The translations under genes and the position numbers were made by a program. From Bacteroidales bacterium (GTDB taxonomy: Bacteria > Bacteroidota > Bacteroidia > Bacteroidales > UBA932), in assembly GCA_017614795.1 (NCBI GenBank), contig JAGABD010000095.1:1-22335 (forward strand): a DNA stretch of 22,335 bases, given 5' to 3'. Under the pieces are notes generated by a model. It made no database searches and was not told where the DNA came from. It saw only the letters and a list, made by a program, of their open reading frames with translations. Below, one piece after another: positions 1-7,058 of the stretch. The first letter of the stretch is position 1. Every line of letters starts with the position of its first letter.

Positions 1-1
1 A

Positions 2-619
2 TCGCCCACCGCGTTGGGCAAAGGGCAGCCCGAAGTCCCGCAAGGGGAGCTTCAGTCTGCATTGCCCGACCCGAAAGGCCAACCCGCAGCCGAGCCTGCG
101 CCGGCACCCGAACCGGCACCCGCACCCGAACCCGCGAAACCAAAGGTGCGCGCCAGCCACGCGGCGAGCAAGTTCACATCTCTTCTGAATACCGCCCCCG
201 AAAAGAAAGAGGAAAATCAGCCCAAGGCCGAAGGTCCCGCAGTGCTGCCCGACGATGCCGCGGTGAACAAGGCCTGGAAAGAGATGGTGGAAGAGGTGTC
301 CGAGGCGGGAACCCATCTGCGCAAAGTGCTTATGGAAATGGCCCTCACGGTTTCCGCCGAGGGCGAACTCCTGGTGATAGGATTCGAGGTGGTGAGCTCG
401 GCTCAGAAGTCGTGGCTGGAGGACAAGGTGTACAAGAAGATGCTGTCGCTGATGGGCGAAAAGCTGCATTACCCGAGGCTAACCATAAACATATCCGTGA
501 AGCCCGCGGAAGAACTGCCCAAGAGGGCGTACAAACCCGAGGAGCAGGCACAGGAATTGATGGAGTCCAACCCCGATGTCCGCGATTTGGTCAAGGCTCT
601 TTCCCTCGATACGAAATAG
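2..619 (+). CDS. dnaX: DNA polymerase III subunit gamma/tau, C-terminal part (5' end outside window)
   Basis: The frame is open from base 2, so only the last ~206 codons are present; the AAA+ clamp-loader core lies upstream. The visible part starts with a low-complexity linker rich in Pro, Ala and Glu (PAPEPAPAPEPA-type repeats, about 95-145). An Ala/Lys-rich stretch follows, then a folded C-terminal domain (about 240-619) with the 'AWKEMVEE' opening and the 'NPDVRDLVKALSLD' ending, which resembles DnaX tails of Bacteroidetes. In that family this region follows the gamma core and contacts the replicase. A TTG at 14 could be mistaken for a start, but the frame continues upstream. Bases 9-66 of the linker match a copy of a dispersed repeat found again at 13721-13777, so part of the linker seems to be repeat-derived. 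The next gene, lptB, starts 24 nt downstream. The identity comes from remembered family features and is fairly secure, but the diagnostic ATPase core is not visible. Confidence 0.72.
   Translation, partial: SPTALGKGQPEVPQGELQSALPDPKGQPAAEPAPAPEPAPAPEPAKPKVRASHAASKFTSLLNTAPEKKEENQPKAEGPAVLPDDAAVNKAWKEMVEEVSEAGTHLRKVLMEMALTVSAEGELLVIGFEVVSSAQKSWLEDKVYKKMLSLMGEKLHYPRLTINISVKPAEELPKRAYKPEEQAQELMESNPDVRDLVKALSLDTK
9..66 (+). repeat. Dispersed hairpin-forming repeat, copy 1 (inside dnaX linker)
   Basis: Aligned by hand, bases 9-66 match 13721-13777 at about 48 of 58 positions with a single 1-nt gap. An uninterrupted 19-nt identity covers 33-51 (copy 2: 13744-13762), and ten identical bases cover 17-26. 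Two hairpins are possible. One pairs 4-8 with 15-19 (GCCCA/TGGGC). The other pairs 33-39 with 45-52 around a GCAAG loop with one bulged G. The copy is read in frame through dnaX without a stop. Confidence 0.7.
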
Positions 620-643
620 CGGAACGAAACAATATTTGAAGAA

Positions 644-1438
<795 letters not shown>

Positions 1439-1446
1439 CATTTCGT

Positions 1447-2757
1447 ATGGACAGGCGGAAATTTCTCAAGGTCGGAGCTGCGGGCGCGGGAGCGGTCGCG
1501 GCGGGAAACGTCGTTTCCTATGCCAAGGAGACGGAGAAGGTGAAACCGGCGAGCGAAACCGTGGCTGTCGACGGCTATGTGAGCGAACCTGCCCGCGAGA
1601 TTCCCGTGGTCGCAAAGTGCGACGTCCTGGTGGCGGGCGGCGGCCCTGCAGGCTTCGCCGCGTCGCTTTCGGCCGCAAGGCAGGGCGCGAACGTAATCGT
1701 GCTGGAAAAGGGAGGCTTCCTCGGAGGTCTCTGGACCGGCTGCGCCGTGCTGCCCCTGAACTGTATGGGCGCGAACGTGGCGGGCGAGTGGAAGCAGGTG
1801 GTGTACGGCTATGCCCACGAACTCAACAAGCGCCTGGAGGATATAGACATGTCCATAATGGACCGCCGTTCCCCCGTTGTGGATCCCGAGGCGACCAAGT
1901 ATATGATGCAGGTGATGCTGCAGGAAACGGGCGTCAAGGTGCTGTACTATGTGCAGGCCGCGGCGCTCGAAATGTCCGGCGACCGCATCGAAAGCATCAT
2001 AGTCGAAAGCAAGAGCGGCCGCTGCGCCGTCAAGGCGAAGACCGTGGTGGACGCCACGGGCGACGGCGACATATTCTACTGGGCAGGCGATCCGTTCCGT
2101 CACGTGAAGCACCATATCGGGGCGATGTGGCGCGTGGGCAACATTAAGGAAGACACCGACCTGAAACGCCGTCCCACCCCCATCCCGGGCGTTCGCCTGA
2201 TGCACACGAACGGCGAGTACGACCAGGACGGGCTCGACCTTTTCAACCTCTCCCGGCTCACCGAGGCGATGAGGGAGCACTGCTGGAAGAAGACGCAGGA
2301 ACTCCGTGGGGTGCGCGGCTGCGAAGACGCCTATGTGGTGGATACTCCGACCCTCGTCGGCGTGCGCGTAACCCGCGTGCTCGAGAGCCTTTGCGACGTC
2401 GGCCTCGACAGCGTTATGACGGACCGAGTCTACGACGATGTAATCGGCATCGCCGGAGTTGACATAGGCATAAATTACGAGGGCAACAAATACAAGGTGG
2501 AGAACCGCCATCCCTGGCAGATACCCTTCAGGGCGCTTGTTCCCAAGAAGACCGCGAACCTCGTGGTGGCCGGGCGCTGCTTCGGCTACGGCGAAGGCAT
2601 CACCTACGACGCCCGCGAGATAGCGACCTGCCTCGTCACCGGACAGGCGGCGGGAGCGGCCGCGGCTAGGGCCGTACTGGAACGCAGCTCGATCCGCGAA
2701 GTCGATATAAAGAAACTGCAGAAAACACTGCGCGAGCAGGACGTAAGACTGGACTGA
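1447..2757 (+). CDS. FAD-dependent oxidoreductase with Tat-like signal peptide
   Basis: A 436-aa flavoprotein. The N-terminus 'MDRRKFLKVGAAGAGAVAAG' has the twin-Arg, Phe-Leu-Lys pattern and the weakly hydrophobic Ala/Gly core of a Tat signal, so export in a folded state with bound FAD is likely. The dinucleotide-binding fold follows: 'DVLVAGGGPAGF' with GGGPAG at 64-69, then an acidic strand end 'VIVLEKGG', and 'VDATGDGD' mid-protein. The C-terminal FAD motif is 'NLVVAGRCFGYGEGITYDAREIATC' followed by an Ala-rich helix. This matches the FAD_oxidored (PF12831-like) group; the substrate cannot be told from sequence. It lies 8 nt after lptB and 1 nt before the response regulator gene, so it is probably co-transcribed with both, and there is no Shine-Dalgarno sequence. 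It could equally act on a sugar, a thiol or an aromatic substrate. Confidence 0.8.
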   Translation: MDRRKFLKVGAAGAGAVAAGNVVSYAKETEKVKPASETVAVDGYVSEPAREIPVVAKCDVLVAGGGPAGFAASLSAARQGANVIVLEKGGFLGGLWTGCAVLPLNCMGANVAGEWKQVVYGYAHELNKRLEDIDMSIMDRRSPVVDPEATKYMMQVMLQETGVKVLYYVQAAALEMSGDRIESIIVESKSGRCAVKAKTVVDATGDGDIFYWAGDPFRHVKHHIGAMWRVGNIKEDTDLKRRPTPIPGVRLMHTNGEYDQDGLDLFNLSRLTEAMREHCWKKTQELRGVRGCEDAYVVDTPTLVGVRVTRVLESLCDVGLDSVMTDRVYDDVIGIAGVDIGINYEGNKYKVENRHPWQIPFRALVPKKTANLVVAGRCFGYGEGITYDAREIATCLVTGQAAGAAAARAVLERSSIREVDIKKLQKTLREQDVRLD

Positions 2758-2758
2758 T

Positions 2759-3904
2759 ATGAAAATACTTGTTGTTGACGACGAACGCTATATCCGCAAT
2801 TCCCTGAAGGAGATTCTCGGGGACGAGGGATATGAAGTGGAAGAGGCCGAAGATGGCAGTCAGGCTGTCGAAATGATAGACAAGGAGCATTACGACGTGG
2901 TGCTCTGCGACATCAAGATGCCCGGCAAGGACGGCATCGAGGTGCTGGACCACGTGTCGGAGCAGGGCATCGATTCGATGATGGTGATGCTCTCCGGCCA
3001 CGGCGACATCCAGACCGCGGTGGACTGCCTCAAGAAAGGCGCTTTCGACTATCTGGCTAAGCCCCTCGATCTCAACCGACTGCTCATCACCGTGAAAAAC
3101 GCCGGCGACAAGAACATCCTCGTCAAGGACAACAAGGTCCTCAAGAAGAAGGTCTACGGCTGCAAGATGGTGGGCTCTTCCGCCGCGCTGGAGAACATCC
3201 GCGAGATGATAGACAAGGTGGCTCCCACCGACGCCCGCGTGCTGATCACCGGCGCCAACGGCACCGGCAAGGAACTCGTCGCCCGCAGCATCCACGCCCA
3301 GAGCGCCCGCAGCGCGATGCCTTACATCGAGGTCAACTGCGCGGCCATCCCGTCCGAACTCATCGAGAGCGAACTTTTCGGCCACGAAAAGGGCTCGTTC
3401 ACATCGGCCATCAAACAGCACAAGGGCAAGTTCGAGCAGGCGGACGGCGGCACCCTCTTCCTCGACGAGATAGGGGATATGTCGCTTGCGGCCCAGGCCA
3501 AGGTGCTGCGCGTTCTGCAGGAGAAGAAACTCTCCCGCGTGGGCTCCGACAAGGACATCCAGGTGGACGTCCGCGTGGTGGCGGCCACGAACAAGGATCT
3601 CGCGAAGGAAATCGCCGAAGGGCGTTTCCGCGAGGACCTATACCATCGTCTGAGCGTCATCCTCATCAAGGTCCCCTCGCTGGACGACAGGCGCGAGGAC
3701 ATACCCGAGCTGGTGGATTATTTCGCCGGCGAGATCTGCGCCGAAAGCGGCAAGGCGACTGTGCCCTTCTCGCCCGAGGCGGTGAAGCTCCTGCAGGCCA
3801 GGCACTGGCCGGGCAATATCCGCGAACTGCGCAACGTGGTGGAGCGCCTGCTGATTCTCGGCGGCAATCCCGTAAGCGCCAAGGATGTGGAATCGTTTGT
3901 CTAA
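2759..3904 (+). CDS. NtrC-family (sigma-54-type) response regulator lacking the C-terminal HTH domain
   Basis: The receiver domain (1-~115) has the acidic pair D7/D8, phospho-acceptor D51 in 'LCDIKMPG', S79 and K101. The AAA+ sigma-54 activator domain (about 138-365) has Walker A GANGTGKE (165-172), a GAFTGA-like loop GSFTSA (212-217) that keeps the key F-T, Walker B 'LFLDEIGD' (about 233-240) and 'HWPGNIRELRNVVERL' near the end. At 381 aa the protein stops just after the AAA+ lid. The Fis-type DNA-binding helix-turn-helix usual in ~450-aa members is missing, and only 12 nt separate it from cmk, so no room exists for one in another frame. It probably activates sigma-54 polymerase from solution, as reported for other HTH-less NtrC proteins such as Helicobacter FlgR. 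A candidate partner is the NtrY-like kinase at 7055. The start ATG lies 1 nt after the preceding stop. Confidence 0.9.
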   Translation: MKILVVDDERYIRNSLKEILGDEGYEVEEAEDGSQAVEMIDKEHYDVVLCDIKMPGKDGIEVLDHVSEQGIDSMMVMLSGHGDIQTAVDCLKKGAFDYLAKPLDLNRLLITVKNAGDKNILVKDNKVLKKKVYGCKMVGSSAALENIREMIDKVAPTDARVLITGANGTGKELVARSIHAQSARSAMPYIEVNCAAIPSELIESELFGHEKGSFTSAIKQHKGKFEQADGGTLFLDEIGDMSLAAQAKVLRVLQEKKLSRVGSDKDIQVDVRVVAATNKDLAKEIAEGRFREDLYHRLSVILIKVPSLDDRREDIPELVDYFAGEICAESGKATVPFSPEAVKLLQARHWPGNIRELRNVVERLLILGGNPVSAKDVESFV

Positions 3905-3916
3905 TCTCCCCGTAAT

Positions 3917-4615
3917 ATGAAGGTTCCCGATATAGTAATCGCCATCGACGGATGGTCCTCCACAGGCAAGAGCTCCTTTGCCAAGAAACTTGCGTCCACT
4001 TTCGGATTCCTGTATCTGGATTCGGGCGCGATGTACCGCGGCGTCACCCTTTTCGCCCAGGAACGCGGACTGATAGGCGCCGCCGGCGTCATCGACGAAC
4101 CCGCGCTGGAAGCAGCCCTGCCCGAACTTGAACTCCATTTCGAGAGGGACGAGAACGGCACGAGACTGTTCAGCGGCAAACGCTGCGTCGAGGCCGAGAT
4201 CCGCACGATGAAGGTTTCTTCCTTCGTGAGTCCCATCTCCGCGATTCCTTTCGTGCGCGCCTGGGTCGACGAGCGTCTCCACGCTTTCAGCGAAGGCGGC
4301 CGCGTGGTGATGGACGGACGCGACATCGGCACCACGGTGTTCCCGAACGCGGAACTCAAGCTCTTTATGACGGCGTCCCCCGAGGTCAGGGCTCAAAGGC
4401 GCTACGACGAGCTCATAATGAAGGGCCACAAGACCGATATCGAGGAGGTGAAACGCAATCTTGCGGAGCGCGACCATATCGATTCCACCCGCGCGGTCTC
4501 CCCGTTGAGGCAGGCTCCCGATGCGTTCGTGCTCGACAATTCCGATATGACTTTCGAGGAGGAACTCGTCTGGGTGAAGGGACTTATCCAGGGTAAATTC
4601 GGCATCCTGCAATGA
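3917..4615 (+). CDS. cmk: Cytidylate kinase
   Basis: This 232-aa cytosolic P-loop kinase phosphorylates CMP/dCMP to the diphosphates using ATP, feeding RNA, DNA and CDP-activated lipid synthesis. Visible motifs are the P-loop GWSSTGKS (12-19), the CMP-binding 'YLDSGAMYRG' (about 33-42) and 'MDGRDIGTTVFPNAELKLFMTA', which carries the family's DGRDIGT signature. These are followed by a LID-type basic stretch ('RAQRRYDEL') and a C-terminal 'DNSDMTFEE'. Length is normal for the family. The gene starts 12 nt after the response regulator, and its stop overlaps the start of ispH by 4 nt (ATGA), which suggests translational coupling. No frame damage is seen. Confidence 0.95.
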   Translation: MKVPDIVIAIDGWSSTGKSSFAKKLASTFGFLYLDSGAMYRGVTLFAQERGLIGAAGVIDEPALEAALPELELHFERDENGTRLFSGKRCVEAEIRTMKVSSFVSPISAIPFVRAWVDERLHAFSEGGRVVMDGRDIGTTVFPNAELKLFMTASPEVRAQRRYDELIMKGHKTDIEEVKRNLAERDHIDSTRAVSPLRQAPDAFVLDNSDMTFEEELVWVKGLIQGKFGILQ

Positions 4616-5505
4616 TGAAGGTCGAGATAGACCGCGGCTCGGGATTCTGCGGAGGAGTGATACGGGCCATCGCCGGCGCCGAGAAGGCTCTTGCGGACGG
4701 CGGCTCCCTGCTTTCGCTCGGGGACATCGTCCACAACGAAGCGGAGCTCGAAAGGCTCTCCGGACTCGGCCTCCATTCCATCACCAGGAAGGAACTGGAC
4801 GTGGTGGCCGGGGAAAACAGGACTCTTCTTGTCCGGGCCCACGGCGAACCCCCTTCGACATACGAAATCGCACAGGAAAAAGGCTTCAAGGTGCTCGACT
4901 TCACCTGCCCCGTGGTGTTGAGGATACAGAAGAGCATCCGCGAGGCTTATGCGAAGCTGCACGCTTCGGAGCCCTTCGGGCAGATAGTCATCTTCGGGAA
5001 GATAGGCCACGCCGAGGTGCTGGGCCTGGTGGGCCAGGTGGAAGGCGACGCCTTCGTGGTGGAGAACCTCGGGCAGCTGCAGGAACTGGTGGCGGAAGGG
5101 CGCATCAACACTTCCCGCCGCATCGAAATCTTCTCCCAGACCACCAAGAGCCCCGTCGAGTACGACGAACTCTGCAAGTGGCTGGCTTCCAGGATGGTAT
5201 ATCCCCGCCTCCTGACAGTGAACGACACCATCTGCCGGCAGGTCGCGGACAGGCACCGCGAACTGGTCGGCTTCGCCAGGACCCACGACATCATCGTCTT
5301 CGTGAGCGGACGCGAAAGCTCCAACGGAAAAGTGCTGAGCGGCCTCTGCAAGGGCGTCAACATCCGCACCTACAGGGTGGTCGGCCCCGAAGAGATAAAG
5401 CGCGAATGGTTCCGGAGCGACGACAACGTGGGCGTGTGCGGAGCGACCTCCACTCCCAAGTGGCTGCTGGAAGAAGTGGCGCAGAAAATTAAAAATTTGC
5501 AATAA
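4612..5505 (+). CDS. ispH: 4-hydroxy-3-methylbut-2-enyl diphosphate reductase
   Basis: This 297-aa enzyme catalyses the last step of the MEP isoprenoid pathway, reducing HMBPP to IPP and DMAPP with a [4Fe-4S] cluster. The three cluster cysteines are visible: C13 in 'GSGFCGGV', C99 in 'DFTCPVV' and C208 in 'NDTICRQVADRH'. Substrate-binding His motifs are 'RAHGEPPSTY' and 'IGHAEVLG', and the 'SSNG' (about 243-246) and C-terminal 'ATSTPKWLLEEV' motifs are also present. The ATGA overlap with cmk implies coupling. The last four codons (K-N-L-Q) supply the -33 box of the efp promoter, so the end of this gene and the next promoter share bases. Use of the MEP route rather than mevalonate is as expected for Bacteroidales. 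Confidence 0.96.
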   Translation: MMKVEIDRGSGFCGGVIRAIAGAEKALADGGSLLSLGDIVHNEAELERLSGLGLHSITRKELDVVAGENRTLLVRAHGEPPSTYEIAQEKGFKVLDFTCPVVLRIQKSIREAYAKLHASEPFGQIVIFGKIGHAEVLGLVGQVEGDAFVVENLGQLQELVAEGRINTSRRIEIFSQTTKSPVEYDELCKWLASRMVYPRLLTVNDTICRQVADRHRELVGFARTHDIIVFVSGRESSNGKVLSGLCKGVNIRTYRVVGPEEIKREWFRSDDNVGVCGATSTPKWLLEEVAQKIKNLQ

Positions 5506-5527
5506 AAAAGGGGAATTGTTAAATTTG
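5496..5527 (+). promoter_or_regulatory. Bacteroidetes-type promoter for efp
   Basis: A -33 box TTTG (5496-5499) and an exact TAnnTTTG -7 element, TAAATTTG (5520-5527), are separated by 20 nt, the spacing expected for the Bacteroidetes primary sigma factor. The region is strikingly A/T-rich against the G+C-rich background. The -33 box lies inside the last codons of ispH. The predicted start of transcription is about 5532, giving a leader of about 34 nt before the efp ATG. Confidence 0.7.
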
Positions 5528-5565
5528 CGCGTTTTTAAAGCGAAACTATTTAATCGATTTATTAT

Positions 5566-6132
5566 ATGGCAACAACAGCTGATTTCAAAAACGGACTTTA
5601 CCTGAAGTTCAACGACAAGCCGTGCATGATCGTATGGTTCCAGCACGTGAAGCCCGGAAAGGGCCCCGCTTTCGTGAAGACCAAACTCCGCAATCTCGAG
5701 AACGGTCGCATCCTGGAGAACACTTTCACCGCCGGCGCCAAGATAGAGACCATCGAGGTCGAGCGTCGTCCCTACCAGTTCCTCTACGATGACGGCGAGG
5801 CGTTCAACTTTATGCACGAAGAGACTTACGAGCAGATCACCCTTCCCCACGACGTGGTGGAGAACGCCGACCTTATGAAGGACGGACAGCACGTGGAAAT
5901 GATGTTCGTGACCGGAGAAGAAGAGCGCTGCCTCACCTGCGAACTCCCTACCTACGTGACCCTCGAAGTCACCTACGCGGAGCCTGCAGTGAAGGGCAAC
6001 ACCGCCAGCACCAGCGCCCTCAAGGAGGTCACCCTCGAGACCGGAGCCAAGATCATGGTTCCCCTCTTCATCAACCAGGGAGACGTGATCACCGTCAACA
6101 CCACCGACCGTTCCTACGGCCAGAGGGTCTAA
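5566..6132 (+). CDS. efp: Elongation factor P
   Basis: EF-P (188 aa) binds ribosomes stalled at polyproline stretches between the P and E sites and helps form the peptide bond. The N-terminal KOW-like domain carries the conserved loop 'HVKPGKGPAF'. Its tip Lys, K32, corresponds to the position modified in other bacteria, but no modification gene (epmA/epmB or similar) is in the window. Two OB-like domains follow, with 'FNFMHEETYEQI' in the middle and the C-terminal 'TGAKIMVPLFINQGDVITVNTTDRSYGQRV', a family hallmark. Length is normal. The gene has its own promoter and converges on the DUF4783 gene, with one base between the two stops. The Pro-rich DnaX linker in this window is the kind of sequence EF-P would help translate. 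Confidence 0.97.
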   Translation: MATTADFKNGLYLKFNDKPCMIVWFQHVKPGKGPAFVKTKLRNLENGRILENTFTAGAKIETIEVERRPYQFLYDDGEAFNFMHEETYEQITLPHDVVENADLMKDGQHVEMMFVTGEEERCLTCELPTYVTLEVTYAEPAVKGNTASTSALKEVTLETGAKIMVPLFINQGDVITVNTTDRSYGQRV

Positions 6133-6147
6133 GTTACTGCACCCTTT
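6122..6147. terminator. Weak hairpin at the efp/DUF4783 convergent stops
   Basis: Bases 6122-6128 can pair with 6141-6147 (six Watson-Crick pairs and one G-T) around a 12-nt loop that spans both stop codons. Neither side has a proper U-run, so termination here is only suggested. Confidence 0.22.
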
Positions 6148-6547
6148 CTATCTTAAGCTGCTGGATTCGGTAGGCGTCGTCCTTGAAACTGACGAACACC
6201 GTAACCAGGAAGGTTTCGCCCCCGGCACTCAGGTCGCCGAGGGCGTACTTCATATTTGCGCGCCCTGCGGTGTAGGTTACCTTGAACGAACGTGGAGTGT
6301 GGGAGCTGAAGAAGGACGACAGGATCTGCTTCGCCTGCTTGCTGCTGGAAATGCCCGATTTGCCGAGCACGGTGACGTCCAGGTTCTCGGAGAACCAGGC
6401 GGAAAGGGCCTCCGTATTGCCCTGCGACAGATATTTGGAGATGGGCACGAACACGTCGCCCTCGCCGCTCTGGGCCCGTGCGGAAACCCCGGCGAGAAGC
6501 GCGATCGCTACGATTGCCGTCCTTAACAATGCTTTCATAAGCCGCAT
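6134..6547 (-). CDS. Secreted DUF4783 family protein
   Basis: The 137-aa product has a clear Sec signal peptide: a basic start 'MRLMKALLRT', a hydrophobic core 'AIVAIALLAGV' and a cleavage-like 'SARA|QS'. The mature ~112 residues ('VFVPISKYLSQGNTEALSAWF ... VTVLGKSG ... AKQILSSFF ... YRIQQLKIERV') look like a small NTF2-like alpha+beta fold. They match my memory of DUF4783, a Bacteroidetes family of unknown function predicted to be periplasmic. I chose the ATG at 6547 because AAGGA precedes it by 4 nt; the ATG at 6538 is the alternative. An upstream ATG at 6628 would add unrelated residues and run into rlmH. The gene diverges from rlmH and converges with efp. No function can be assigned. Confidence 0.78.
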   Translation of the reverse strand: MRLMKALLRTAIVAIALLAGVSARAQSGEGDVFVPISKYLSQGNTEALSAWFSENLDVTVLGKSGISSSKQAKQILSSFFSSHTPRSFKVTYTAGRANMKYALGDLSAGGETFLVTVFVSFKDDAYRIQQLKIERVQ

Positions 6548-6553
6548 TTTTCC

Positions 6554-6584
6554 TTGCAAATACCGAGCCAATATCCTATATTTG
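6554..6584 (+). promoter_or_regulatory. Bacteroidetes-type promoter for rlmH
   Basis: A TTG (6554-6556) and an exact TAnnTTTG match, TATATTTG (6577-6584), are 20 nt apart. The element ends only 6 nt before the rlmH ATG at 6591, so the transcript would have almost no leader. The -33 half overlaps the translation-initiation region of the divergent DUF4783 gene. Confidence 0.65.
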
Positions 6585-6590
6585 TAAGTT

Positions 6591-7058
6591 ATGAAAGTGA
6601 CTCTGCTGACTGTGGGCAAGACGGACATCCCGTGGGTGAAGTCCGGGCTGGAGATGTACGCGCAGAGGCTGGGGCATTACCTGAAGTTCGCGGTGAGCGA
6701 AATCCCGGAGCTCAAGGGAGTGGCTTCACTTGGCGAAGAGCAGATAAAGGAGAAGGAGGGAGAACTGATATTGAAGTCACTCGGCCAGGCGGAGATGATA
6801 CTTTTGGACGAGAGGGGAAAGCAGATGCGCAGCGTCGAGTTCGCGGCGGAACTGCAGAAGCGGCTGAACAGGGGACGCGACCTGACCTTCGTGGTCGGGG
6901 GAGCCTACGGATTCAGCAAGGCGGTGTACGACAAGGCGGCAGGAATGGTTTCGCTCTCGCCGATGACCTTCTCCCACCAGATTGTCCGCGCGATATTCGC
7001 CGAACAGCTGTACAGGGCCTGTACCATAATAAAGGGTGAACCATACCATCACGAATGA
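6591..7058 (+). CDS. rlmH: 23S rRNA (pseudouridine1915-N3)-methyltransferase RlmH
   Basis: This 155-aa SPOUT-class enzyme methylates pseudouridine 1915 in helix 69 of 23S rRNA, using S-adenosylmethionine, on assembled ribosomes. Supporting motifs are the N-terminal 'MKVTLLTVGKTD', the central 'ILLDERGKQMRSVEFA', the SAM-binding knot 'FVVGGAYGFS' and the C-terminal 'FSHQIVRAIFAEQLYRACTIIKGEPYHHE', which is nearly invariant in the family. Length is standard. Its last four bases overlap the start of the sensor kinase gene (ATGA), so the kinase is probably translated by coupling. Its own promoter is immediately upstream. Confidence 0.96.
   Translation: MKVTLLTVGKTDIPWVKSGLEMYAQRLGHYLKFAVSEIPELKGVASLGEEQIKEKEGELILKSLGQAEMILLDERGKQMRSVEFAAELQKRLNRGRDLTFVVGGAYGFSKAVYDKAAGMVSLSPMTFSHQIVRAIFAEQLYRACTIIKGEPYHHE

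Noticed and set aside
631..638. AATATTTG as an lptB promoter element
   Set aside because: One mismatch to TAnnTTTG in the key first base, with no -33 box at the right spacing. lptB may still have its own promoter, but I cannot support it.
6548..6628. Longer N-terminus for the DUF4783 protein
   Set aside because: It adds residues with no signal-peptide character and runs into the rlmH start. AAGGA precedes the ATG at 6547.
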